A stretch of DNA of 64,000 nucleotides from Streptomyces atratus (GTDB lineage Bacteria; Actinomycetota; Actinomycetes; Streptomycetales; Streptomycetaceae), in assembly GCF_014648655.1 (NCBI RefSeq), contig NZ_BMRN01000012.1, positions 1-64,000 of the forward strand, written 5' to 3'. Below the pieces are notes generated by a model, which saw only the letters and a list, made by a program, of their open reading frames with translations, ran no database searches and was not told where the DNA came from. This document shows positions 24,576 to 32,811 of this stretch, piece by piece (the first letter of the stretch is position 1; each line of letters opens with the position of its first letter). A program made the position numbers and the translations under genes.

Positions 24576-25209
24576 TTCGAGTCACCCCCGCGGTGGTGGC
24601 CTGGCCGACCTCGACCGCGACATCGATACCTTCCGGAAGGTAGATGTCGACCCGGGAGCCGAAGCGGATCAGGCCGATGCGCTCGCCCTGCTCCACCTTC
24701 GTGCCCTGCGGGAGGTACGGGACGATGCGACGGGCAACCGCACCCGCGATCTGCACCATCTCGATGTCGCCGAGCTCGGTGTCGAAGTGCCAGACAACGC
24801 GCTCGTTGTTCTCGCTCTCCTTGTTGAATGCCGGGACGAACCCACCGGGGACGTGCTCGACCGATGTCACCGTGCCGGCCAGGGGTGCGCGGTTGACGTG
24901 GACATTCAGCGGGCTCATGAAGATCGCGACGCGGGTGCGTCCGTCCTTCCACGGCATGATGCTCTGCACCACGCCGTCGGCCGGAGAGATGACCCGGCCC
25001 CGGGTGATCTCGCGCTCGGGGTCGCGGAAGAACCACAGCATGCCCGCCGCGAGGGCGGTGGTGGGCACGGCCACCGCGGCCCAGCGTCCGGACTTGCGGG
25101 CCCGGGTGAGGCTGAGTGCCGCGGTGGCGACCGTCGGGAGGAGCCACGGCGAAGCTCCGCGCGCAAGGCGGACTCCGCCGCGTGGTGCAGAGGTTTGGCT
25201 GTCGGGCAT
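24562..25209 (-). CDS. psd: Phosphatidylserine decarboxylase
   Basis: A 215-residue short-form proenzyme that decarboxylates phosphatidylserine to phosphatidylethanolamine. Autocleavage to form the pyruvoyl group should occur at the GS of RFGSRVDIYLP near the C-terminus. DPEREITRGRVISPADGVVQSI and MSPLNVHVNRAPLAGTV are family blocks. A hydrophobic N-terminal segment anchors it to the membrane. GAAGG precedes ATG 25209. It overlaps pssA and lies 182 bases downstream of mcd, without an obvious terminator in between. Confidence 0.93.
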   Translation of the reverse strand: MPDSQTSAPRGGVRLARGASPWLLPTVATAALSLTRARKSGRWAAVAVPTTALAAGMLWFFRDPEREITRGRVISPADGVVQSIMPWKDGRTRVAIFMSPLNVHVNRAPLAGTVTSVEHVPGGFVPAFNKESENNERVVWHFDTELGDIEMVQIAGAVARRIVPYLPQGTKVEQGERIGLIRFGSRVDIYLPEGIDVAVEVGQATTAGVTRIDRD

Positions 25210-25390
25210 GGATGACCTTCGTAGCGGATGATGCCGCGCTGGCAACGGGGGACGGCGGCTTTTCCGGCGATGTTATCGGTTGCGAGCCACAACTGGGCAA
25301 GCCAGCAGCCGAGTCGGACGGCTTGAAGGCACCGCCTGAGGGTGACAGGGTGTGATCTTCTTCGCGGCTAAATCGCCTCGAAAAGGGCAA

Positions 25391-26596
25391 TCACCCCTGG
25401 AACCGGTACTCCTCGAGGAGTCGGCGCCCAATGATCATTTTCTGGATCTCGGCGGTACCTTCACCGATCAGCAGCATCGGGGCCTCCCGGTAGAGGCGCT
25501 CGATCTCGTACTCCTTGGAGAAGCCGTAACCGCCGTGGATCCGGAAGGCGTCCTCGACGACTTCCTTGCAGTACTCGGAGGCGAGGTACTTCGCCATCCC
25601 TGCCTCCAGGTCGTTTCGCTCCCCGGAGTCCTTTTTGCGCGCTGCATTTACCATCATCGCATGGGCGGCCTCGACCTTGGTGGCCATTTCGGCCAGCTTG
25701 AACTGGATCGCCTGGTGCTGAGCGATCGGCTTTCCGAAGGTGTGACGCTGCTGGGCATAGGAAACGCCCAGCTCGAATGCACGCTGTGCGACACCGCAGC
25801 CACGCGCAGCCACATTTACCCGGCCGACCTCGACACCGTCCATCATTTGGTAAAACCCTCGGCCGGTGGTGCCGCCCAGTACCCGATTGGCCGGAATGCG
25901 TAGCCCGTCCATGATGAGTTCGGTTGTGTCGACGCCCTTGTAACCCATTTTGTCGATTTTGCCGGGAATGGTGAGACCGGGCCGGACCTCGCCGAAACCG
26001 GGCTCCTTCTCCACCAGGAACGTCGTCATCGACTTGTGCGGGGCGGTCCCCTCGGGGTGGCCTTCGTCACTCCGGCACAGCACGGCGACGAGCGAGGACG
26101 TGCCACCGTTCGTCAGCCACATCTTCTGGCCGTGCAGGACGTACTCGGCGCCATCCTTGACGCCCTTGGAAGTGATCGCCGCGACGTCGGAGCCCAGTGC
26201 CGGCTCGGACATCGAGAACGCACCCCGGACCTCGCCCAGCGCCATCCGCGGCAGGAATGTGTCCTTCTGCTCCTGCGTGCCGTGCTGCTTGAGCATGTAC
26301 GCCACGATGAAGTGCGTATTGATGATTCCCGACACGCTCATCCAGCCGCGGGCAATTTCCTCCACGCACAGCGCGTATGTGAGAAGCGACTCACCCAGGC
26401 CCCCGTACTCCTCGGGGATCATCAGCCCGAACAGGCCGAGTTCCTTGAGCCCCTCTACGATTTCGGTCGGGTACTCGTCACGGTGCTCCAGCTGGGTCGC
26501 GACCGGAATGATCTCCTTGTCGACGAAGTCCCGGACCGTGGAGAGAATTTCCTGCTGGACATCGTTGAGACCGGCAGTCTGGGCAAGTCGCGTCAT
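25391..26596 (-). CDS. mcd: Acyl-CoA dehydrogenase, likely (2S)-methylsuccinyl-CoA dehydrogenase
   Basis: A 401-residue FAD acyl-CoA dehydrogenase: N-terminal helices, FSMSEPALGSDVAAI in the middle and the C-terminal catalytic region IHGGYGFSKEYEIERLYREAPMLLIGEGTAEIQ, with the likely base in GEGT. From its place at the end of ccr-ecm-mcl-mch it should oxidise methylsuccinyl-CoA to mesaconyl-CoA, passing electrons to ETF. It lacks the long N-terminal extension of proteobacterial Mcd, so the assignment is by context. It starts two bases from the mch stop. etfB at the window start shares the operator type of this operon. Confidence 0.88.
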   Translation of the reverse strand: MTRLAQTAGLNDVQQEILSTVRDFVDKEIIPVATQLEHRDEYPTEIVEGLKELGLFGLMIPEEYGGLGESLLTYALCVEEIARGWMSVSGIINTHFIVAYMLKQHGTQEQKDTFLPRMALGEVRGAFSMSEPALGSDVAAITSKGVKDGAEYVLHGQKMWLTNGGTSSLVAVLCRSDEGHPEGTAPHKSMTTFLVEKEPGFGEVRPGLTIPGKIDKMGYKGVDTTELIMDGLRIPANRVLGGTTGRGFYQMMDGVEVGRVNVAARGCGVAQRAFELGVSYAQQRHTFGKPIAQHQAIQFKLAEMATKVEAAHAMMVNAARKKDSGERNDLEAGMAKYLASEYCKEVVEDAFRIHGGYGFSKEYEIERLYREAPMLLIGEGTAEIQKMIIGRRLLEEYRFQG

Positions 26597-26598
26597 GG

Positions 26599-27126
26599 CT
26601 ACTTCTCCACGTTCTTCTGCGAAGGCTGGTTCAGCTCGGGGCGGCCGGGCTGCTCCCCGCCGCGCTCCTTGATGTACGTCTCGGTGGGGACCATCACCTT
26701 GCGACGGAACACGCAGACCAGCGTGCCGTCCTGCTTGTACCCCCTGGTCTCCACATAAACGATTCCACGGTCGTTCTTGGACTTTGACGGAGTCTTGTCC
26801 AGAACGGTCGTCTCGCCGTAGATCGTGTCGCCGTGGAAGGTCGGTGCGACATGCTTCAGCGACTCGACTTCGAGGTTGGCGATCGCCTTTCCGGACACAT
26901 CCGGAACGGACATTCCGAGCAGCAGCGAGTAAATGTAGTTGCCGACGACCACGTTCTTCCCGAAGTCGGTCGTCCTCTCCGCGTAGTTGCTGTCCATGTG
27001 GAGCGGGTGATGATTCATGGTCAGCAGGCAGAAAAGGTGGTCGTCGTACTCGGTGACCGTCTTTCCGGGCCAGTGCTTGTAGACCGCACCGACCTCGAAC
27101 TCCTCGAATGTGCGTCCGAACTGCAT
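26599..27126 (-). CDS. mch: MaoC-like dehydratase, likely mesaconyl-CoA hydratase
   Basis: A 175-residue hot-dog-fold protein (MQFGRTFEEFEVGAVYKHWPGKTVTEYDDHLFCLL...). The hydratase motif region reads TMNHHPLHMDSNYA, where the usual Asp of GDxNPxH is Asn, so the active site is of a distinct subtype. Expected reaction: mesaconyl-C1-CoA plus water to beta-methylmalyl-CoA. It lies two bases after mcl and two bases before mcd, so the genes are certainly co-transcribed. Confidence 0.85.
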   Translation of the reverse strand: MQFGRTFEEFEVGAVYKHWPGKTVTEYDDHLFCLLTMNHHPLHMDSNYAERTTDFGKNVVVGNYIYSLLLGMSVPDVSGKAIANLEVESLKHVAPTFHGDTIYGETTVLDKTPSKSKNDRGIVYVETRGYKQDGTLVCVFRRKVMVPTETYIKERGGEQPGRPELNQPSQKNVEK

Positions 27127-27128
27127 GA

Positions 27129-28148
27129 TCAGGCCTCCGGCGCTTCGAACTTGGAGGTGCGCTGCATACCGGCCGCGCGGCCCTTGCCCGCGATGACGAG
27201 CGCCATCTTGCGGCTCGCCTCGTCGATCATCTCGTCGCCGAGCATCGCCGAGCCCTTCTTGCCGCCCTCCTCCGAGGTGCACCACTCGTACGCGTCGAGG
27301 ATCAGCTCGGCGTGGTCGTAGTCCTCCTGCGACGGCGAGAACACCTCGTTGGCCGCGTCGACCTGACCGGGGTGCAGCACCCACTTGCCGTCGAAGCCCA
27401 GCGCCGCCGCACGGCCCGCGACTTCGCGGTACGCGTCCACGTCGCGGATCTGCAGGAAGGGACCGTCGATCGCCTGGAGGTCGTGCGTACGGGCCGCCAT
27501 CAGAATGCGCATCAGGATGTAGTGGTACGCGTCCGCGCCGTATCCGGGCGGCTGCTGACCGACGACCAGGGTCTTCATGTTGATCGACGCCATGAAGTCT
27601 GCCGGGCCGAAGATCAGCGTCTCCAGGCGGGGCGAGGCGGCGGCGATGTCGTCGATGTTCACCAGGCCCTTGGCGTTCTCGATCTGTGCCTCGATGCCGA
27701 TCTTCCCGACCTCGAAGCCCATCGTCTTCTCGATCTGGGTCAGCAGCAGATCGAGGGCGACGACCTGCTGGGCGTCCTGGACCTTCGGCAGCATGATGCA
27801 GTCGAGGTTCTGGCCGGCGCCCTCGACCACCGTGATCACATCGCGGTACGTCCAGTGCGTCGTCCAGTCGTTGACGCGTACGACCCGGGTCTTGCCCGTC
27901 CAGTCGCCGTTGTTCAGCGCGTCGACGATGTGGTGCCGGGCGCCTTCCTTGGCGAGCGGCGCGCAGGCGTCCTCCAGGTCGAGGAAGACCTGGTCGGCCG
28001 GGAGGCCCTGGGCCTTCTCCAGGAACCGCGGGTTCGAGCCGGGCACTGCCAGGCAGGAGCGACGCGGACGCAGACGGTTCGGGAGGTGCGCGGCGGAGCC
28101 GCTCCCCGGAAGGGTGGTGGCGGGAGACGGGTGGGCAGGCTGGGTCAT
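27129..28148 (-). CDS. mcl: HpcH/HpaI-family CoA ester lyase, likely beta-methylmalyl-CoA lyase
   Basis: A 339-residue TIM-barrel lyase of the CitE/malyl-CoA family. Key segments are FLDLEDACAP, RVNDW, the Mg ligands in GIEAQIENAKGL and IFGPADFMASINM, and WVLHPGQVDAANEVF. Expected reaction: cleavage of beta-methylmalyl-CoA to glyoxylate and propionyl-CoA, the last step that makes the EMC pathway anaplerotic. The start overlaps the ecm stop by four bases (ATGA). Confidence 0.9.
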   Translation of the reverse strand: MTQPAHPSPATTLPGSGSAAHLPNRLRPRRSCLAVPGSNPRFLEKAQGLPADQVFLDLEDACAPLAKEGARHHIVDALNNGDWTGKTRVVRVNDWTTHWTYRDVITVVEGAGQNLDCIMLPKVQDAQQVVALDLLLTQIEKTMGFEVGKIGIEAQIENAKGLVNIDDIAAASPRLETLIFGPADFMASINMKTLVVGQQPPGYGADAYHYILMRILMAARTHDLQAIDGPFLQIRDVDAYREVAGRAAALGFDGKWVLHPGQVDAANEVFSPSQEDYDHAELILDAYEWCTSEEGGKKGSAMLGDEMIDEASRKMALVIAGKGRAAGMQRTSKFEAPEA

Positions 28149-30166
28149 GCGGGGACCTCCAGAGGGTCGAGCTTGTTCGCTTTCCGGATCTCGTCGACGA
28201 TACGGCCGATGATCTCCGTGATGCCGAAGTCCTTCGGGGTGAATACGGCGGCGACGCCCGCCCCGATCAGCGCGGTGGCGTCGGCGGGCGGAATGATCCC
28301 GCCCGCGATGACGGGTATGTCGTTGGCGCCGGCCTCACGCAGCCGGTTCAGTACGTCCGGCACCAGCTCGGCGTGCGAGCCGGACAGGATCGACAGACCG
28401 ACGCAGTGCACGTCCTCGGCCAGCGCGGCCGAGACGATCTGTTCGGGGGTCAGCCTGATCCCCTGGTAGACGACCTCGAAACCGGCGTCACGGGCCCGTA
28501 CGGCGATCTGCTCGGCGCCGTTGGAGTGCCCGTCCAGGCCCGGCTTGCCGACCAGCAGCCGCAGCCGCCCGGCGCCCAGGTCGGCCGCGGTACGGGCGAC
28601 CTTCTCGCGGACCAGGGCGAGCGGTGTGCCGGCCTCCGCGGTGACCGCGACCGGAGCGGACGAGACGCCCGTCGGAGCCCGGAACTCGCCGAAGACATCG
28701 CGCAGCGCCCAGGACCACTCGCCGGTGGTGACACCCGCGCGGGCGCACTCCACGGTCGCTTCCATCATGTTCTCGGTGCCCGCGGCGGCCTTCTTCAGCG
28801 CGGCCAGCGCGTCGGTGGCACGGGCCTCGTCGCGGTTGTCGCGCCACTCGTGGAGGGCTGCGATGACCCTGGCCTCGTTGGCGGGGTCGACCGTCATGAT
28901 CGCCCCGTCGAGGTCCGCGGTGAGCGGGTTCGGTTCGGTCGTCTCGTAGATGTTGACGCCGACGATCTTCTCCTCGCCGCCCTCGATCCGGGCCCGGCGG
29001 GCGGCGTGCGAGGAGACCAGCTCGGACTTCAGATAGCCGGACTCGACGGCCGCCATGGCGCCGCCCATCTGCTGGATCCGGTCGATCTCGGCGAGCGACT
29101 CGGTGACCAGCTCGTCCACCTTGGCCTCGATGACATGCGATCCGGCGAAGATGTCCTCGTACTCCAGCAGATCGCTCTCGTGCGCGAGCACCTGCTGGAT
29201 ACGGAGCGACCACTGCTGGTCCCAGGGCCGGGGAAGCCCCAGTGCCTCGTTCCAGGCCGGCAACTGGACGGCCCGGGCGCGGGCGTCCTTGGAGAGGGTG
29301 ACGGCCAGCATCTCCAGGACGATGCGCTGGACGTTGTTCTCCGGCTGTGCCTCGGTCAGACCGAGCGAGTTGACCTGGACGCCGTAGCGGAAGCGCCGCT
29401 GCTTGGCGTCGGTGATGCCGTACCGTTCGCGGGTGACCTGGTCCCAGATGCGGCCGAAGGCGCGCATCTTGCACATCTCCTCGATGAAGCGGACGCCCGC
29501 GTTCACGAAGAAGGAGATTCGAGCGACCACATCGCCGAACTTCTCCTCGGGCACCTGACCGGAATCGCGTACGGCGTCCAGGACCGCGATGGCCGTCGAC
29601 ATGGCGTACGCGATCTCCTGGACCGGAGTGGCTCCCGCCTCCTGCAGGTGGTAACTGCAGATGTTGATCGGGTTCCACTTCGGGATGTGGTTGACCGTGT
29701 ACGTGATCATGTCGGTGGTCAGCCGCAGTGAGGGACCGGGCGGAAAGACATGCGTCCCGCGCGAGAGGTACTCCTTGACGATGTCGTTCTGCGTCGTGCC
29801 CTGGAGCTTCGCGACGGCCTCCGCGTCAAGTCCTTGCTCCTCTGCTACCACCTGATAGAGCGCCAGCAGCCACATAGCGGTGGCGTTGATCGTCATCGAG
29901 GTGTTCATCTGCTCCAGCGGGATGTCCTGGAACAGCCGGCGCATGTCGCCGAGGTGCGCCACGGGCACGCCGACCCGGCCGACCTCGCCGCGGGCGAGGA
30001 TGTGGTCGGGGTCGTACCCGGTCTGCGTCGGCAGGTCGAAGGCGACCGACAGGCCCGTCTGGCCCTTGGCGAGGTTGCGCCGGTAGAGCTCGTTGGACGC
30101 CTCGGCGGTCGAGTGACCGGCGTACGTCCGCATGAGCCACGGGCGGTCCTTCTGGCGGCCCGTCAT
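28145..30166 (-). CDS. ecm: Ethylmalonyl-CoA mutase (MeaA-like, B12-dependent)
   Basis: A 673-residue single-chain mutase. The N-terminal TIM barrel has SVAFDLPTQTGYDPDHILARGEVGRVGVP and TSMTINATAMWLLALYQ. The C-terminal cobalamin domain has the DxHxxG motif in GKPGLDGHSNGAEQIAVRARDAGFEVVY, followed by LSILSGSHAELVP and VIAGGIIP. It rearranges ethylmalonyl-CoA to methylsuccinyl-CoA. ATG 30166 is preferred (AGCAGGA 9 bases upstream) over ATG 30175. It starts within the last bases of ccr. Confidence 0.93.
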   Translation of the reverse strand: MTGRQKDRPWLMRTYAGHSTAEASNELYRRNLAKGQTGLSVAFDLPTQTGYDPDHILARGEVGRVGVPVAHLGDMRRLFQDIPLEQMNTSMTINATAMWLLALYQVVAEEQGLDAEAVAKLQGTTQNDIVKEYLSRGTHVFPPGPSLRLTTDMITYTVNHIPKWNPINICSYHLQEAGATPVQEIAYAMSTAIAVLDAVRDSGQVPEEKFGDVVARISFFVNAGVRFIEEMCKMRAFGRIWDQVTRERYGITDAKQRRFRYGVQVNSLGLTEAQPENNVQRIVLEMLAVTLSKDARARAVQLPAWNEALGLPRPWDQQWSLRIQQVLAHESDLLEYEDIFAGSHVIEAKVDELVTESLAEIDRIQQMGGAMAAVESGYLKSELVSSHAARRARIEGGEEKIVGVNIYETTEPNPLTADLDGAIMTVDPANEARVIAALHEWRDNRDEARATDALAALKKAAAGTENMMEATVECARAGVTTGEWSWALRDVFGEFRAPTGVSSAPVAVTAEAGTPLALVREKVARTAADLGAGRLRLLVGKPGLDGHSNGAEQIAVRARDAGFEVVYQGIRLTPEQIVSAALAEDVHCVGLSILSGSHAELVPDVLNRLREAGANDIPVIAGGIIPPADATALIGAGVAAVFTPKDFGITEIIGRIVDEIRKANKLDPLEVPA

Positions 30167-30167
30167 G

Positions 30168-31541
30168 TCAGACATTCCTGCTGTGCTCGTCGGTCCGCTC
30201 CGCTGACGCGTCACGGAACAGGTTGATGGCGTCGATGTGCTTCTCGCGCAGCTCCTCGTTGCGCACACCCAGACCCTCGCGGGGGGCCAGCGCGAGCACG
30301 CCGACCTTGCCCTGGTGGAGGTTGCGGTGGACGTCGTACGCGGCCTGACCGGTCTCCTCCAGCGAGTAGACCTTCGACAGCGTCGGGTGGATCTTGCCCT
30401 TGGCCACCAGCCGGTTGGCCTCCCACGCCTCGCGGTAGTTGGCGAAGTGCGAGCCCACGATCTTCTTCAGCGACATCCACAGGTAGCGGTTGTCGTACTC
30501 GTGGTTGTAGCCCGACGTGGACGCGCAGGTGACGATCGTGCCGCCCTTGCGGGTCACGTACACCGAGGCACCGAACGTCTCGCGGCCCGGGTGCTCGAAG
30601 ACGATGTCCACGTCCTCGCCGCCGGTGAGTTCACGGATGCGCTTGCCGAACCGCTTCCACTCGCGCGGGTCCTGGTTGTGCTCGTCCTTCCAGAACTTGT
30701 AGCCCTCGGCGTTGCGGTCGATGATCGCCTCGGCGCCCATCTTCCGGCAGATGTCCGCCTTCTGGTCGCTGGAGACGACACAGATCGGGTTGGCGCCACC
30801 GGCCAGCGCGAACTGCGTGGCGTATGAACCGAGTCCGCCGCTGGCGCCCCAGATCAACACGTTGTCGCCCTGCTTCATGCCCGCGCCGTTGCGCGAGACG
30901 AGCTGACGGTACGCGGTGGAGTTGACCAGACCCGGAGCCGCGGCCTCCTCCCAGCTGAGGTGCTGCGGCTTCGGCATCAGCTGGTTGGACTTGACGAGCG
31001 CGATCTCGGCGAGGCCGCCGAAGTTGGTCTCGAAGCCCCAGATGCGCTGCTCGGGGTCGAGCATCGTGTCGTTGTGGCCGTCCGAGGACTCCAGTTCGAC
31101 CGAGAGGCAGTGCGCGACGACTTCGTCGCCCGGGTTCCAGGCGTTTACGCCGGGGCCGGTGCGCAGGACGACGCCCGCCAGGTCGGAGCCGATGACGTGG
31201 TACGGCAGGTCGTGGCGCTTGGTGAGCTCGCTGAGCTTTCCGTAACGCTCCAGGAATCCGAAGGTGGAGAGCGGCTCGAAGATCGAGGTCCACACGGAGT
31301 TGTAGTTCACCGAGCTGGCCATGACGGCGACCAGCGCCTCGCCGGGCCCGAGCTCCGGCACCGGAACATGGTCGAGATGCAGTGACTTGCGGGGGTCCTT
31401 GTCGCGGGTGGTGAGCCCGGCGAACATCTCCGTCTCGTCCTTGTGCACGGTCACCGCGCGGTACGACTCGGGGATGGACAGGGCCGCGAAGTCTGCGGCG
31501 GTGCTGTCCTGCGATTGGATCGCGTCCAGGATTTCCTTCAC
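30168..31541 (-). CDS. ccr: Crotonyl-CoA carboxylase/reductase
   Basis: A 457-residue MDR enzyme that reductively carboxylates crotonyl-CoA to (2S)-ethylmalonyl-CoA with NADPH and CO2. Landmarks: SSVNYNSVWTSIFEPLSTFGFLERYG, the CO2-site region IWGFETNFGGLAE, the NADP loop LIWGASGGLGSYATQFA near residue 230, and HPGRETFGASVYVTRKGGTIVTCASTSGY. The GTG start has GGAGG at -12. It supplies ethylmalonyl-CoA both for C2 assimilation and for polyketide extender units. It is first in the five-gene EMC operon; the predicted promoter and tandem operator lie about 230 bases upstream, giving an unusually long leader. Confidence 0.96.
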   Translation of the reverse strand: MKEILDAIQSQDSTAADFAALSIPESYRAVTVHKDETEMFAGLTTRDKDPRKSLHLDHVPVPELGPGEALVAVMASSVNYNSVWTSIFEPLSTFGFLERYGKLSELTKRHDLPYHVIGSDLAGVVLRTGPGVNAWNPGDEVVAHCLSVELESSDGHNDTMLDPEQRIWGFETNFGGLAEIALVKSNQLMPKPQHLSWEEAAAPGLVNSTAYRQLVSRNGAGMKQGDNVLIWGASGGLGSYATQFALAGGANPICVVSSDQKADICRKMGAEAIIDRNAEGYKFWKDEHNQDPREWKRFGKRIRELTGGEDVDIVFEHPGRETFGASVYVTRKGGTIVTCASTSGYNHEYDNRYLWMSLKKIVGSHFANYREAWEANRLVAKGKIHPTLSKVYSLEETGQAAYDVHRNLHQGKVGVLALAPREGLGVRNEELREKHIDAINLFRDASAERTDEHSRNV

Positions 31542-31773
31542 GGTGTGCCTCCGGCGGATGCGGCGCTGAGGGAACGCTTGAGAGTCCCTGCGAGCTGAGG
31601 GGGAGCGGTGAGGTGTGGAGGTGCTGCCGTCGGTTCGGCTGGTGAGGCTTCGGCTTGCTCTGTGGAGCAGAAGGGATTGCCTGTGACGCAGGCGTCCGGG
31701 CGCGCAGGCACATTGCTTGCGGGGACAGCCGGCGTACGTGAGGTCTCAGCACGCCGGCCGCCCGGACAACTTC

Positions 31774-31815
31774 AACGTATGGCACTCCGTGACACCTGGC
31801 AAGGCACTCGGTGCC
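31774..31815 (-). promoter_or_regulatory. ccr operon promoter with tandem palindromic operators
   Basis: Read toward ccr: operator GGCACCGAGTGCC (31803-31815), -35 TTGCCA (31797-31802), a 17-bp spacer holding operator GTCACGGAGTGCC (31781-31793), then -10 TACGTT (31774-31779). Operator starts are 22 bp apart. The layout is identical to that before etfB and near-identical to that before the DUF35 gene. The predicted start near 31767 leaves a pyrimidine-rich leader of about 225 nt (31542-31766) with no evident fold or leader peptide. Confidence 0.78.
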
Positions 31816-31899
31816 AACAATTTCTCTCACTTGTCACCCGCCGGGCACGCATGAGCAACGCAAGAGGTGTTTCGGGCGGTTCTGTCCCGCCGGATGCGG

Positions 31900-32697
31900 T
31901 CAGTGCGAGGGCCGGTACACGTGAGGAATCGTGGTGCTCAGGGCCAGGAATCCGAGTCGCTGGAGGATCGGGCTGCTCTGATCGGAGGCGTCCACCTGAA
32001 GGTAGCCGTAGCCGCGCTCCGCCGCGATCCGGGCGCGGAAGGCGACCAGGGACCGGTAGATGCCCCTTCCGCGCCACGCCTCGACTGTTCCGCCGCCCCA
32101 GAGCCCCGCGAAGCCCGTGCCCGGGTACAGCTCCATCCTGGCCGAGCTCACCGGCTCGTCGCCCACCATGGCGAGGACGCCGACGAAGCTGTCCGGGTCC
32201 TCGGTCAGCCTGGCCAGCACCTGATGCCGCAGCCGCGACCAGTCCGAGCCGAATGCCCGCTCATGGGCGCGGGCCATCAGCTCCACATCGTCCGCGTCAC
32301 TCACGGTGCGCAGCCGGACGCCCTCGGGCAGTTCCACCGCCGTCGACAGGCCCGCCACCGGGGCGACCAGCAGTGTCTCCGGCTCCTCCGCCTCGAAACC
32401 GGCCGTCAGCAGCCGCTCCGCCAGATCCGCCGGCCGGTCGTGCGCGTACAGCTTCCACTCGAACTCGTCGTGCCCCAGCGCCGTGTAGTGCGCCACCTGC
32501 GCCGCGATCGCCGCGTCCGCCCGAACGGCATCCAGGTCCGGGGCAGACCACACGACACCGTTCCAGTCGCCGGCCGCGCCGACCTGCCGTACGACATCAC
32601 CGGTGCGCTCGACCCGGACGCCGGGGCCGTCGGGGCGGGCGTGCTCGCGCATCTCGCGGTCGAAAAGGGTCAGAAGTGTGTCGCGATCAAGATTCAT
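31900..32697 (-). CDS. GNAT family N-acetyltransferase
   Basis: A 265-residue protein with an N-terminal alpha/beta domain and a C-terminal GNAT fold from about residue 125: VRLRTVSDADDVELMARAHERAFG, then the acetyl-CoA loop region WGGGTVEAWRGRGIYRSLVAFRARIAAERGY and QVDASDQSSPILQRLGFLAL. The acceptor substrate is unknown. It lies between the ccr promoter and the second TetR gene on the same strand; it is not obviously part of the EMC pathway. Confidence 0.85.
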   Translation of the reverse strand: MNLDRDTLLTLFDREMREHARPDGPGVRVERTGDVVRQVGAAGDWNGVVWSAPDLDAVRADAAIAAQVAHYTALGHDEFEWKLYAHDRPADLAERLLTAGFEAEEPETLLVAPVAGLSTAVELPEGVRLRTVSDADDVELMARAHERAFGSDWSRLRHQVLARLTEDPDSFVGVLAMVGDEPVSSARMELYPGTGFAGLWGGGTVEAWRGRGIYRSLVAFRARIAAERGYGYLQVDASDQSSPILQRLGFLALSTTIPHVYRPSH

Positions 32698-32811
32698 CCG
32701 CACACCACAGCACCGGGGTGCGGGCACGGCAACGGAGTTTTTCGGGTACGGGCCGGGAACCGGCCCCGCCGGTCGCGCGGGGCCGGGCGGGCCCGGCCGG
32801 CACGTCCCCGT

